This document shows positions 1 through 6,007 of a stretch of 11,474 bases of DNA, one piece after another. The stretch's first letter is position 1, and the number at the start of each line of letters is the position of its first letter. The position numbers and the translations under genes were made by a program. The stretch lies in contig JAUXFK010000072.1 in NCBI GenBank assembly GCA_030623035.1, forward strand, positions 1-11,474. The letters are read 5' to 3'. Under the pieces are notes generated by a model. The model was not told the DNA's origin and made no database searches. It was given only the letters and a program-made list of their open reading frames with translations. Source of the DNA: Deltaproteobacteria bacterium (lineage in GTDB: Bacteria > Desulfobacterota > UBA8473).

Positions 1-61
1 ATTAAGCCGAGAGATAGAACGAATGCTTAGCAGCTTAATCAGGAAGTTAAGCGGCAAATAG
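1..61 (+). CDS. 3' end of a small gene, possibly a four-helix-bundle (S23/IVP-like) protein
   Basis: Frame 2 is open from the left edge to a TAG at 59-61 and encodes about 19 residues, LSREIERMLSSLIRKLSGK. The peptide is amphipathic and helical, rich in Leu, Arg and Lys. It resembles the C-terminal helix of four-helix-bundle proteins of the 23S rRNA intervening-sequence (S23/IVP) type, which often end in a stretch like 'EIxxMLxxLIKxL'. The other two plus-strand frames hit stops within the first 40 bases. The body of the gene is outside the window, so both the coding status and the family are inferred from this tail alone. The low-complexity repeats that start just downstream fit the end of a gene here. 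Confidence 0.4.
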   Translation, partial: LSREIERMLSSLIRKLSGK

Positions 62-74
62 GCAAGACAACTAT

Positions 75-104
75 GTGCCTCTGTGCCTTTGCCCCTCTGT
101 GCCT
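75..104. repeat. Degenerate 8-bp tandem repeat (GTGCCTCT-like)
   Basis: Four successive 8-mers read GTGCCTCT, GTGCCTTT, GCCCCTCT and GTGCCT(GA). The array is short and imperfect, lies in the gap between the partial left-edge gene and dciA, and overlaps no plausible coding frame. It is followed at once by the 11-mer CTGAGTAGTTA (103-113), which recurs at 174-184. No function can be assigned. Confidence 0.7.
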
Positions 105-145
105 GAGTAGTTACAAGGTTTGTATATGATAATAAAAGAAAAAAT

Positions 146-184
146 ATCAGTGATGATCAGCGTAGATCGGCGGCTGAGTAGTTA
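146..184. repeat. Degenerate 10-bp tandem repeat ending in a copy of CTGAGTAGTTA
   Basis: Three 10-mers in a row read ATCAGTGATG, ATCAGCGTAG and ATCGGCGGCT (146-175). The last merges into CTGAGTAGTTA (174-184), an exact copy of the 11-mer at 103-113. Two different tandem arrays therefore end in the same 11-bp sequence. This looks like an intergenic low-complexity repeat and not a gene. No protein-coding or RNA function is visible. Confidence 0.65.
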
Positions 185-239
185 GATTTTTAGATGGGCA
201 ACAGCCTGTCCAATTGTAACCCTATTATATAATGAAGAG

Positions 240-707
240 ATGCAACGTATTGGTTTTGTTTTAAATAGTACATTGAAAAAGTTCAATTATTATGTCAAAC
301 TAGAGGAGTGCCATGTATTGAATCTCTGGGATGAAGTGGTAGGGGAGCTTATTGCGAGACATACTCAACCAGAGAGTATCAAGAGAAGAAAACTATTCGT
401 AAAGGTTTCAAGCCCCGCATGGCTACACGAGCTGGAATCAATGAAACGGATGATCATAGAACGTTTAAATACTGAAGTAAGATCAGAGGTAATAAGGGAT
501 ATCCATTTTAGCCTATCTGAATTTTCTAAGAGTAATCGCCCAGTGTCTGAGGCCCATCATCGGGAATGGGTGGATATAGATATCGATGAAGGTTATTTGG
601 AAGATATAAAAAGGAGCTTAGTATCCATAAAAGACCCTCAGATTCGAGAATCCCTTAATCGCATAATGACTAAAGATGCCAAACTTCGTAAATTTCGAGA
701 AGATTAA
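240..707 (+). CDS. dciA: DciA-like DUF721 protein (putative replicative-helicase loading factor)
   Basis: The 155-residue protein matches the DUF721/DciA family. It has an N-terminal helix followed by 'LNLWDEVVG' around residues 27-35, a 'RHTQP' turn at 40-44, and the strand-helix segment 'LFVKVSSPAWLHELE' at 52-66, which is the family's most recognisable feature. DciA proteins interact with the replicative helicase DnaB and take its loading role in bacteria that lack DnaC/DnaI loaders. That role is known for the family and is not tested here. The C-terminal third is charged and diverged, as is usual. ATG 240 is the first usable start in frame after the TAG at 183-185. It has no clear Shine-Dalgarno, but a TATAAT lies at 228-233. 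The gene converges on trmN6 and their stop codons interlock. Confidence 0.8.
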   Translation: MQRIGFVLNSTLKKFNYYVKLEECHVLNLWDEVVGELIARHTQPESIKRRKLFVKVSSPAWLHELESMKRMIIERLNTEVRSEVIRDIHFSLSEFSKSNRPVSEAHHREWVDIDIDEGYLEDIKRSLVSIKDPQIRESLNRIMTKDAKLRKFRED

Positions 708-1426
708 TAGTTAGGCTTTCCTGCTAGATCATGAGTAAAAAGAGGCCGTTGTACCATTAACCCCGCCTTTCCACCTTTTAAGGCCTCGATGAGGACAAGT
801 TTTCCCTCAGAATTTATATTAGAGTAAACGATCTGAAGCCTTTTAGGCTCTAATGTAGCCTCTTTGAGCCCGGATAATACATCGCCGAGTCTTACAACAG
901 GAAATATAAGGTATACTTTTCCTCTCGGCCTTACAAGGTATCTTGAAATGGTCAAAATGTCGTTCAAAGAACACATGATTTCATGCCGGGCTACAGCCTT
1001 TTGTGAATGGGGATTAATCCTTCCAGAATCGGTTTTACGGTATGGTGGATTGCTTAATACGATATCGAAGGACTCTGTTTCAAATAATCCCCTTAAGTTA
1101 TTGATGTCTTCATGGATGATTCTAATTATTCCAGAAAGGTTATTTAGCTCAACACTCCGATTCGCCATTTCAGCCATATCTTTCTGAACTTCAACCCCAA
1201 AAATACTACCGGTTTTCGTTTTCTGAGCCAATAATATGGGTATTACACCACATCCTGTACCCAGATCGATGATTGAACTTCCGCTGGGGATATCAATAAA
1301 ATTTACTAAGAGTATAGGGTCAATAGAGAAACGGTATCCATTTCTTTTTTGAAGGATCTTTATATCTCCACACAACAGATCATCGAGAGTTTCATCGTCC
1401 TTCACAATTTGATAAGGTCTTACCAT
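704..1426 (-). CDS. trmN6: tRNA1(Val) (adenine37-N6)-methyltransferase-like protein (TrmN6/YfiC family)
   Basis: This 240-residue protein is a class I SAM-dependent methyltransferase. The SAM-binding motif I 'DLGTGCG' is at residues 54-60 and the catalytic 'NPPY' at 126-129, the signature of N6-adenine or N5-glutamine methyltransferases. The N-terminal 'GYRFSIDPILLVNF' (about 30-43) and the 'RHE' after NPPY are typical of the YfiC/TrmN6 group. In E. coli this enzyme methylates A37 of the valine tRNA with a UAC anticodon. A UAC tRNA-Val with A37 is encoded at 6223-6298 and is a candidate substrate. The gene lies 26 bp downstream of the DUF1015 gene on the same strand and is probably co-transcribed. 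Its ATG has only a weak ribosome-binding site. Assignment to the family is firm; the exact target is inferred. Confidence 0.8.
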   Translation of the reverse strand: MVRPYQIVKDDETLDDLLCGDIKILQKRNGYRFSIDPILLVNFIDIPSGSSIIDLGTGCGVIPILLAQKTKTGSIFGVEVQKDMAEMANRSVELNNLSGIIRIIHEDINNLRGLFETESFDIVLSNPPYRKTDSGRINPHSQKAVARHEIMCSLNDILTISRYLVRPRGKVYLIFPVVRLGDVLSGLKEATLEPKRLQIVYSNINSEGKLVLIEALKGGKAGLMVQRPLFTHDLAGKPNY

Positions 1427-1452
1427 GATAAGCTCAATAAGGAAGGTCGGTC

Positions 1453-2802
1453 TTAATCGTTCATGTCCCCTTGAATACTATTGATTACTAATCCAGAGGG
1501 GATTTTCGGATAAAAAAATGTAGCCTTTTGAGGCATTCTCACATGTGCGCTTGATGCTTCATTAACTTGTTTAATCTTAGTTGGATTTATTAAAAAGGTT
1601 AACTGATACCTTCCCTCTTTAACCCATTCAATGGCTTTATCACTGTCTTCAATAAAGTCGACATTTCTTTGGCTTTCCATATTCTGATCATTTAGACCCA
1701 AAATACCATTCAAAATAAGGATTTGTAAGATATTCACATCCAGTCCTCTAATAACAGTAGGGACATCTTTCATGACGGTTGAATTTATTATATCTTCATC
1801 CTTAAGTGTCAAGAGGTTGTAACAATCTGCCCCTTGCACATACAAACCGAAGGTGTGTTGTCCTTGCCCCTGTATTTCCAGTTGGTTTAATAATTTCCTT
1901 CTAACTTCCAACTCATTGCTGCTTTTAAATCCAAATTCATCAATGTGAAAATACTTCTGAGCCTTTTCATGAAAGAGGGATGGCCTAAAGTCGTTTAAAT
2001 TATAAAGAAGACGATGCGTGGGTAAGATCACCAACCCACCGTCATCCATATTTGATAAGTACATCATCACATAGTTGTAAGCCTCGTTACCACTATAGTT
2101 TTTACTTTTTTTCTTCAACTGAGTACGATAATTAAGGGCAGTTTCATACCTGTGGTGACCATCGGCGATAAATAGGGACAAATCCTTTAACCCTTCTGAC
2201 ACTCTATTTATGATATCTTTATCATGTACCTTCCATAATTGATTTCTTATTCCATTGTCATTGACAAAATCAATAAATGGAGTGGGATGTATTTTTTCTT
2301 CAATAATCCTCTCAATCTTTTTCTCAGGATCATAATATAAAGAGAATATTGGGCTTAGATTAGCATTACAGGATTCTATTAATCTTAACCTGTCGGATTT
2401 CGGTTCTGTCATCGTCTTTTCATGTGGAAGCACTACTCCGCTTGTAAAGTCCTCCAGTTTTATAAGAGCAATAAAACCTTTTCGGGTCTTTTTCTGGTCT
2501 TTCTTAATTGTAAACTCCTGTTTATAGTAACATATAGAAGGTAAGGTATCCCTTATCAAAACACTCTCTTTTTGCCATGTTTCTAAATGATTGGCTGCTC
2601 TGGAGTACTTATTTATCCTATCATTATCTTCAGGAAGGTCTTTTCCCAAAACCAGACGGATTATATTATACGGGTGTCTTTGATAATACTTTTCCTGCTC
2701 TTCTTTTGAGATAATATCATAAGGAGGGGTTACAACCAACGCGATATCTTTTATGGTTTTTTGATCATAGAAAATTCCTCTAAAAGGTGCTAGAACTGCC
2801 AT
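1453..2802 (-). CDS. DUF1015 family protein
   Basis: The 449-residue protein has the conserved marks of DUF1015 along its whole length. These are an N-terminal 'APFRGIFYD' (5-13) with 'VTPPYD' (24-29), a central 'PHEKT' (126-130) and 'ADGHHRYETAL' (213-223), the most diagnostic motif. The length is normal for the family. There is no signal peptide or membrane segment, so it is expected in the cytoplasm. The biochemical function of DUF1015 is not established; the His/Asp/Arg-rich central motif suggests an enzymatic or nucleotide-related role, which is speculation. The ATG is preceded by AGGAG about 11 bp upstream. It sits between the DUF1285 gene (83 bp upstream) and trmN6 (26 bp downstream), all on the minus strand, suggesting an operon. 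Confidence 0.85.
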   Translation of the reverse strand: MAVLAPFRGIFYDQKTIKDIALVVTPPYDIISKEEQEKYYQRHPYNIIRLVLGKDLPEDNDRINKYSRAANHLETWQKESVLIRDTLPSICYYKQEFTIKKDQKKTRKGFIALIKLEDFTSGVVLPHEKTMTEPKSDRLRLIESCNANLSPIFSLYYDPEKKIERIIEEKIHPTPFIDFVNDNGIRNQLWKVHDKDIINRVSEGLKDLSLFIADGHHRYETALNYRTQLKKKSKNYSGNEAYNYVMMYLSNMDDGGLVILPTHRLLYNLNDFRPSLFHEKAQKYFHIDEFGFKSSNELEVRRKLLNQLEIQGQGQHTFGLYVQGADCYNLLTLKDEDIINSTVMKDVPTVIRGLDVNILQILILNGILGLNDQNMESQRNVDFIEDSDKAIEWVKEGRYQLTFLINPTKIKQVNEASSAHVRMPQKATFFYPKIPSGLVINSIQGDMND

Positions 2803-2869
2803 CGAAATTCTGTCTCCTAAACTATTTAATAATTACCATTGAGTTTAATTAATGTCCCTTTGAGGTAGC

Positions 2870-2886
2870 CATTTGTGAATGGACTC
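2870..2886 (-). repeat. Isolated end of the dispersed GTGTCCATYCA repeat family
   Basis: The 17-mer CATTTGTGAATGGACTC resembles the right ends at 3628-3644 (CATTTCTGGATGGACAC) and 6150-6166 (CATTTATGAATGGACAC). Its outer base overlaps the stop codon of the DUF1285 gene (2886-2888). No matching long body is visible in the 83-bp spacer, so this is either a truncated copy or a chance match. Confidence 0.4.
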
Positions 2887-3335
2887 TAACCACCCTCTTG
2901 TTTCAAATAATACTTCTTTCCGCCGAAAGGTATAAAGTACTTATCTTCTAAAGGATTGTGCATTATGTATTTTGTAATATCATAGTAAGAGGGCCTATTA
3001 AACCTGGCATCGAATCTGTCTTGTTTCACCTTACAGTATAGAACATTATGTTTGCCAATCCAAAGGGTATCCAGCTGTAATATTTCTTCACTTTCATCAT
3101 TTAGAATGATCTTAAAAGTTTTTCCAATATCGACTCTCTTTACAATAAAGGGAGTATCTTCAACTTCAAGGTAACACTTCTCGCTATTTATTTTGAGTAG
3201 AAATCGTCCGTCGCCATCTCTTATAAGGTGTTGATTAAAAAAAAGATAGATATCTTTACGTATGATTTGAGCCCCTTTATAATACCAGTTACCCTCTTTA
3301 TCGATCCTGATATGGCAAGGGAGTATCTCTTCCAT
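2886..3335 (-). CDS. DUF1285 family protein
   Basis: The 149-residue protein matches DUF1285. It begins with 'IDKEGNWYYKGAQIIRKDI' (11-29), has the central strand-rich segment 'CYLEVEDTPFIVKRVDI' (54-70), and ends with 'ARFNRPSYYDI' (110-120) plus a short basic tail. These features and the length are usual for the family, which is widespread in Proteobacteria and has no established function. It looks soluble, with no signal peptide. GGAG six bases before the ATG is a good ribosome-binding site. A candidate promoter lies at 3369-3397, which would make this the first gene of a group with DUF1015 and trmN6. The stop codon touches a copy of the dispersed repeat end. Confidence 0.8.
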   Translation of the reverse strand: MEEILPCHIRIDKEGNWYYKGAQIIRKDIYLFFNQHLIRDGDGRFLLKINSEKCYLEVEDTPFIVKRVDIGKTFKIILNDESEEILQLDTLWIGKHNVLYCKVKQDRFDARFNRPSYYDITKYIMHNPLEDKYFIPFGGKKYYLKQEGG

Positions 3336-3368
3336 CTATTACTCCAGCATGAATAATTTTTCTATGAA

Positions 3369-3397
3369 AATTTAGCAAAAAAATACGATAATGTAAA
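3369..3397 (-). promoter_or_regulatory. Candidate sigma70-type promoter for the DUF1285-DUF1015-trmN6 group
   Basis: On the minus strand TTTACA (3392-3397; 5/6 to the -35 consensus) is followed after 17 bp by TAAATT (3369-3374; 4/6 to the -10). It lies about 35 bp upstream of the DUF1285 start codon in a very AT-rich divergent region. It is predicted from sequence only, and AT-rich DNA gives such matches easily. Confidence 0.4.
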
Positions 3398-3433
3398 TAT
3401 ATTTGTTATGAAAAAAGAACATTGGTTTTCCCC

Positions 3434-3462
3434 TTGACATGTAAGGTTCTTTTTTCTATAGG
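3434..3462 (+). promoter_or_regulatory. Candidate sigma70-type promoter for the acyl-CoA synthetase subunit gene
   Basis: A perfect TTGACA (3434-3439) is followed by a 17-bp spacer and TATAGG (3457-3462; 4/6 to TATAAT). The expected start of transcription, near 3469, falls at the left end of the fold-back repeat. The transcript leader would then be about 230 nt long and would contain the whole repeat. The -35 lies inside a 10-bp inverted repeat, AAAAAAGAAC (3411-3420) and GTTCTTTTTT (3446-3455). Confidence 0.5.
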
Positions 3463-3464
3463 TA

Positions 3465-3644
3465 GTATCCATCCAGAAACGGCCTTTTTGCCCAATCTCT
3501 TTGTTGGGCTCAGATTTTAATCCTCGAAATATGTCGATATATTCCTGCTTGCCCTGTGAAATGCGAAGCTATATTTACTCTGGGGCGGTTAAAATCTTCT
3601 TCTTTCTTGACCTTGAACAAAATATCTCATTTCTGGATGGACAC
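3465..3644. repeat. 180-bp symmetric fold-back element, full copy of a dispersed intergenic repeat
   Basis: The ends are inverted copies: GTATCCATCCAGAAAC (3465-3480) and ATTTCTGGATGGACAC (3629-3644) match at 14 of 16 positions once one is reversed. An inner perfect 9-bp inverted pair, AGATTTTAA (3512-3520) and TTAAAATCT (3589-3597), lies exactly 47 bp from each end. The element can therefore fold into a long imperfect hairpin. The left arm also holds a small hairpin, GCCCAA/TTGGGC (3490-3509). Its right arm recurs between clpX and lon. It has no gene of its own; a 75-codon plus-strand reading frame starting at 3501 is an accident of the repeat. It looks like a MITE- or REP-like element; its mobility is not shown. 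Confidence 0.75.
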
Positions 3645-3687
3645 CAGGTAAGTAATAAAGCGGACTGTTATCATATGAAACAGATTA

Positions 3688-3696
3688 AAGGGGGGG
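3688..3696 (+). promoter_or_regulatory. Ribosome binding site that fixes a TTG start
   Basis: The purine run AAGGGGGGG lies just upstream of the TTG at 3700-3702. The frame upstream of that TTG is closed by a TGA at 3676-3678 with no ATG or GTG between. The protein read from TTG begins like other members of its family. An ATG at 3675 is out of frame and opens only 17 codons that overlap the gene start. Confidence 0.7.
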
Positions 3697-3699
3697 ACT

Positions 3700-5136
3700 T
3701 TGAATCAGAGAAATCTCAAGGAATTTGAATCAATATTTTATCCAAGGTCCATCTCTGTAGTCGGTGCTTCCCAAGACAAGTGGAAATTTGGCACAAAGTA
3801 CCTTCAAGCTTTAGTTGAATCCGGCTTTAAGGGGGAACTCTACCCTATAAACCCCCATGAGGTGGAGATACTTGGGCTTAAGACTTATCCTAAACTCATT
3901 TCAATCCCTGGGGCTGTTGACTATGTTATCGTCTCAATACCAGCCCGGTCTATGCTCGCCCTTTTCGATGATTGCATAGCTAAGGGTGTGAAGGTTGTGC
4001 AGATATTCACTGCAGGATTCAGGGAAACTGGAGAGGAGGAAGGCCGGGACTTAGAAAAAGAGATGGTAAAGAAAGCAAAAGAGGGTAATTTCCGAATTAT
4101 TGGTCCAAATTGCATTGGGGTATACTCTCCGGCCCATTGTATGCCATTCGGACCGATGCATTTCAAGGCAAATGCAGGTTCGGTTGGATTCATCTCTCAT
4201 AGTGGTGGAGTTGCCGGTCACATTATTGAAGAGGGGGTAAGAAGAGGGATTTGCTTTAGCAAGGTGGTCAGCTTCGGTAATGGATGTGATCTGGATAATT
4301 GTGATTATCTGGAGTATCTCGCTTATGATTCTGAGACTAAGATCGTCGGAGCCTACCTGGAAGGGGCGAAAGATAGCCGCCGTCTATTAAAACTGGTCAA
4401 GGAAATATCCAAGATAAAGCCAATTTCAATATGGAAGGGGGGGAGAACACCTGCCGGGTCTCAGACGGCTGCTTCCCACAGCGGATCACTCGCTGGTTCC
4501 GATATCATCTGGAAAGCTGCTTTGAGACAGGCTGGGGTCGTTAAAGTTGAGACTCATGAGGAACTAATAGACACCATACTGGCTTTTCAATACCTCAGCA
4601 GGTTTAAGGGGAACAGTGTAGCTGTTATCGCAGGGCTCTACGGAGCAGGCGGAGGGGCATGCGTTGCATCGAGTGACGCTTGCACTAGCCTTGGGCTGGA
4701 AGTACCTCCTTTTAGTGAGGAAACGAGAGCAGAGCTTAAGGCTATCCTACCAAGAGCAGGCAGTATCTTTCGCAATCCTCTTGACATGGGTTCTGTAGGT
4801 GGCATTCTTAATATACTCAGTAAAACAATCGAGTTGGTACTCGCTGAGTCTCTAATTGATATCTTAATTATTCAGGTTCCCGTAGATTTTCTCATGGGGT
4901 TAAACTCTGTAAAGGCATTCCATGATACTATTGACATTATCATAAATTTCAAAAATATCCAGAATAAACCAATTATTGCGCTTTCACCTCATGGCTCTTT
5001 CTTTACTGAACGACTGGAGTTTGAGAAAAGGCTATATGATGCCGGCATACCAGCCTACCCCACCTTTGAACGGGCTGCAAAAGCAATTGTGAATGTAAGC
5101 TGGTTTTATAGGTTTCATGAACAGCGGGAACTCTAG
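3700..5136 (+). CDS. Acyl-CoA synthetase (NDP-forming), alpha-type subunit (acetate-CoA ligase ADP-forming family)
   Basis: The 478-residue protein has the alpha-subunit architecture of ADP-forming acyl-CoA synthetases. An N-terminal CoA-binding Rossmann domain contains 'FYPRSISVVGAS' (13-24), 'IIGPNCIG' (133-140) and 'GFISHSGGVAG' (163-173). Next come the succinyl-CoA-ligase-like domain, with the presumed phospho-histidine His260 in 'ASHSGSLAG', and a second flavodoxin-like ligase domain with 'GAGGGACVASSDACTSLG' and 'RNPLDMG'. These enzymes interconvert acyl-CoA + ADP + Pi with the acid + CoA + ATP, but need an ATP-grasp beta subunit for nucleotide chemistry. No beta subunit lies beside this gene, so it either pairs with one encoded elsewhere or has another role. 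The substrate cannot be told from sequence. Start is TTG with a strong ribosome-binding site; the end is a terminator. Confidence 0.85.
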   Translation: MNQRNLKEFESIFYPRSISVVGASQDKWKFGTKYLQALVESGFKGELYPINPHEVEILGLKTYPKLISIPGAVDYVIVSIPARSMLALFDDCIAKGVKVVQIFTAGFRETGEEEGRDLEKEMVKKAKEGNFRIIGPNCIGVYSPAHCMPFGPMHFKANAGSVGFISHSGGVAGHIIEEGVRRGICFSKVVSFGNGCDLDNCDYLEYLAYDSETKIVGAYLEGAKDSRRLLKLVKEISKIKPISIWKGGRTPAGSQTAASHSGSLAGSDIIWKAALRQAGVVKVETHEELIDTILAFQYLSRFKGNSVAVIAGLYGAGGGACVASSDACTSLGLEVPPFSEETRAELKAILPRAGSIFRNPLDMGSVGGILNILSKTIELVLAESLIDILIIQVPVDFLMGLNSVKAFHDTIDIIINFKNIQNKPIIALSPHGSFFTERLEFEKRLYDAGIPAYPTFERAAKAIVNVSWFYRFHEQREL

Positions 5137-5166
5137 GAAGGATATATATCTTTTCTAGCTTTTTTT
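5133..5166 (+). terminator. Intrinsic terminator of the acyl-CoA synthetase subunit gene
   Basis: CTAGGAAGGAT (5133-5143) pairs with ATCTTTTCTAG (5148-5158) in an 11-bp stem containing two G-U pairs and an ATAT loop. A run of seven T follows (5160-5166). The stop codon TAG (5134-5136) is part of the stem, so termination occurs directly at the end of the gene. Confidence 0.75.
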
Positions 5167-5354
5167 CAAATAAAAATTCCTTTAAGCTATAACCGAAACA
5201 TTTCTTTAAATATATTTCGGTGAAGTAGAATATCAGCAATTTTTAATTTCTTAAACTAGAAGGGCAGGTCTTTAAACCGAATGAAGCGAACTTTAGATTT
5301 ATCAAGAAACTTTTTTGGACAAAGCGAAAAGGAATTTGTAAAAAGGCCTATTAT

Positions 5355-5546
5355 TTAAAAGTACTGACGTCTATTTTTCCGTCTCCTCCGGTTCGCCTCA
5401 AGTCTTTTCCGTTTTCTTTTAACACTGGGTTTCTCATAAAATCGTCGATTTTTAAGTTCTCTTTGCACACCTTCTAATTGCATCTTCTTCTTGAGTAACT
5501 TAATGGCTTTTTCAATATCTCCTCTAACCTCAACACTGATGGACAT
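5355..5546 (-). CDS. rpsU: Small ribosomal subunit protein bS21
   Basis: The protein of about 63 residues is very basic and has the bS21 pattern: 'SISVEVRGDIEKAIKLLKKK' at the start, the central 'RRFYEKPSVKRKRKR', and an arginine-rich 'NRRRRKNRRQYF' tail. bS21 binds the 30S platform near the 3' end of 16S rRNA and takes part in initiation. I chose the ATG at 5544-5546 over the TTG one codon upstream (5547-5549), because AGGAAG then sits four bases before the start, whereas it would almost abut the TTG. The gene stands alone here and is not next to dnaG/rpoD, as it is in some bacteria. A candidate promoter lies at 5592-5620. Confidence 0.93.
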   Translation of the reverse strand: MSISVEVRGDIEKAIKLLKKKMQLEGVQRELKNRRFYEKPSVKRKRKRLEANRRRRKNRRQYF

Positions 5547-5591
5547 CAAACTTCCTTTCCCATAACAAAGCTCTGAATATTTATATATTCA

Positions 5592-5620
5592 ATGATATCT
5601 CTCTTAAATAAAAACCTCAA
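5592..5620 (-). promoter_or_regulatory. Candidate rpsU promoter
   Basis: On the minus strand TTGAGG (5615-5620; 4/6 to the -35 consensus) is followed by a 17-bp spacer and TATCAT (5592-5597; 5/6 to the -10). Transcription would start near 5585, giving a leader of about 40 nt. The palindrome TGAATAT-TTAT-ATATTCA (5574-5591) lies at the predicted start site and could form a small hairpin. Confidence 0.45.
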
Positions 5621-5890
5621 GGAACCTGTAAGGCACTTACGATTTTTATGAAAATCAAAATTACTTGTCTTTTTGAAGAATCGATTTACAATCAAATTTT
5701 AATAATAAAATAAATAGAGAAGAAAATCAAGTATTAATTTTTCGTTTCATTTAGATTTGCATTTATTTCGTCCATCCTGGAAATTCCCTTTTGTATTTAA
5801 TCATGACTTTTGCCTCTCTTAGAGCCTTAAAAGAACGTTTCAAAAATCAGTCCTTTGGTTTGAAACTGATGAACACCCGAAAAGCGATCG
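5621..5890. other. Intergenic region upstream of rpsU with short inverted repeats and no gene
   Basis: This is the bulk of the 384-bp gap between rpsU and the tRNA-Asp terminator. I see no reading frame with a ribosome-binding site and no RNA gene. It is AT-rich. It holds two adjacent small palindromes, GTAAG-GCA-CTTAC (5628-5640) and GATTTT-TATG-AAAATC (5641-5656), just upstream of the rpsU promoter. An inverted repeat GTTTCAAA (5837-5844) / TTTGAAAC (5859-5866) overlaps an alternative pair ATCAGT (5846-5851) / ACTGAT (5865-5870). No function is assigned. Confidence 0.5.
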
Positions 5891-5929
5891 AAAAAAAGGG
5901 TTAACCAAAGTTGGCTAACCCTTTTTTTT
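5891..5929 (-). terminator. Intrinsic terminator after tRNA-Asp, symmetric and possibly bidirectional
   Basis: GGGTTAACCAA (5898-5908) is nearly complementary to TTGGCTAACCC (5911-5921), giving a stem of about 10 bp with one wobble or mismatch and a tight loop. It has A7 on the left (5891-5897) and T8 on the right (5922-5929), so both strands read as a hairpin followed by a T run. On the minus strand it comes directly after the CCA end of tRNA-Asp and would end the tRNA transcript before rpsU. Confidence 0.85.
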
Positions 5930-5930
5930 A

Positions 5931-6007
<77 letters not shown>

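Noticed and set aside
3501..3728. 75-codon plus-strand reading frame in the divergent intergenic region
   Set aside because: It begins inside the fold-back repeat, has no ribosome-binding site, overlaps the TTG start of the acyl-CoA synthetase gene in another frame, and its peptide resembles no family.
5192..5221. Hairpin ACCGAAA/TTTCGGT as the rpsU terminator
   Set aside because: The stem is only 7 bp with a 16-nt loop, and no T run follows directly on the rpsU strand.
5547..5549. TTG one codon upstream as the rpsU start
   Set aside because: The Shine-Dalgarno would almost touch it, while the ATG directly after it has a better distance and gives the usual bS21 N-terminus.
5768..5784. Another end of the dispersed repeat (TCGTCCATCCTGGAAAT)
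   Set aside because: It shares GTCCATCC and GAAAT but needs an extra base and has no partner at a sensible distance. Too weak to count as a copy.
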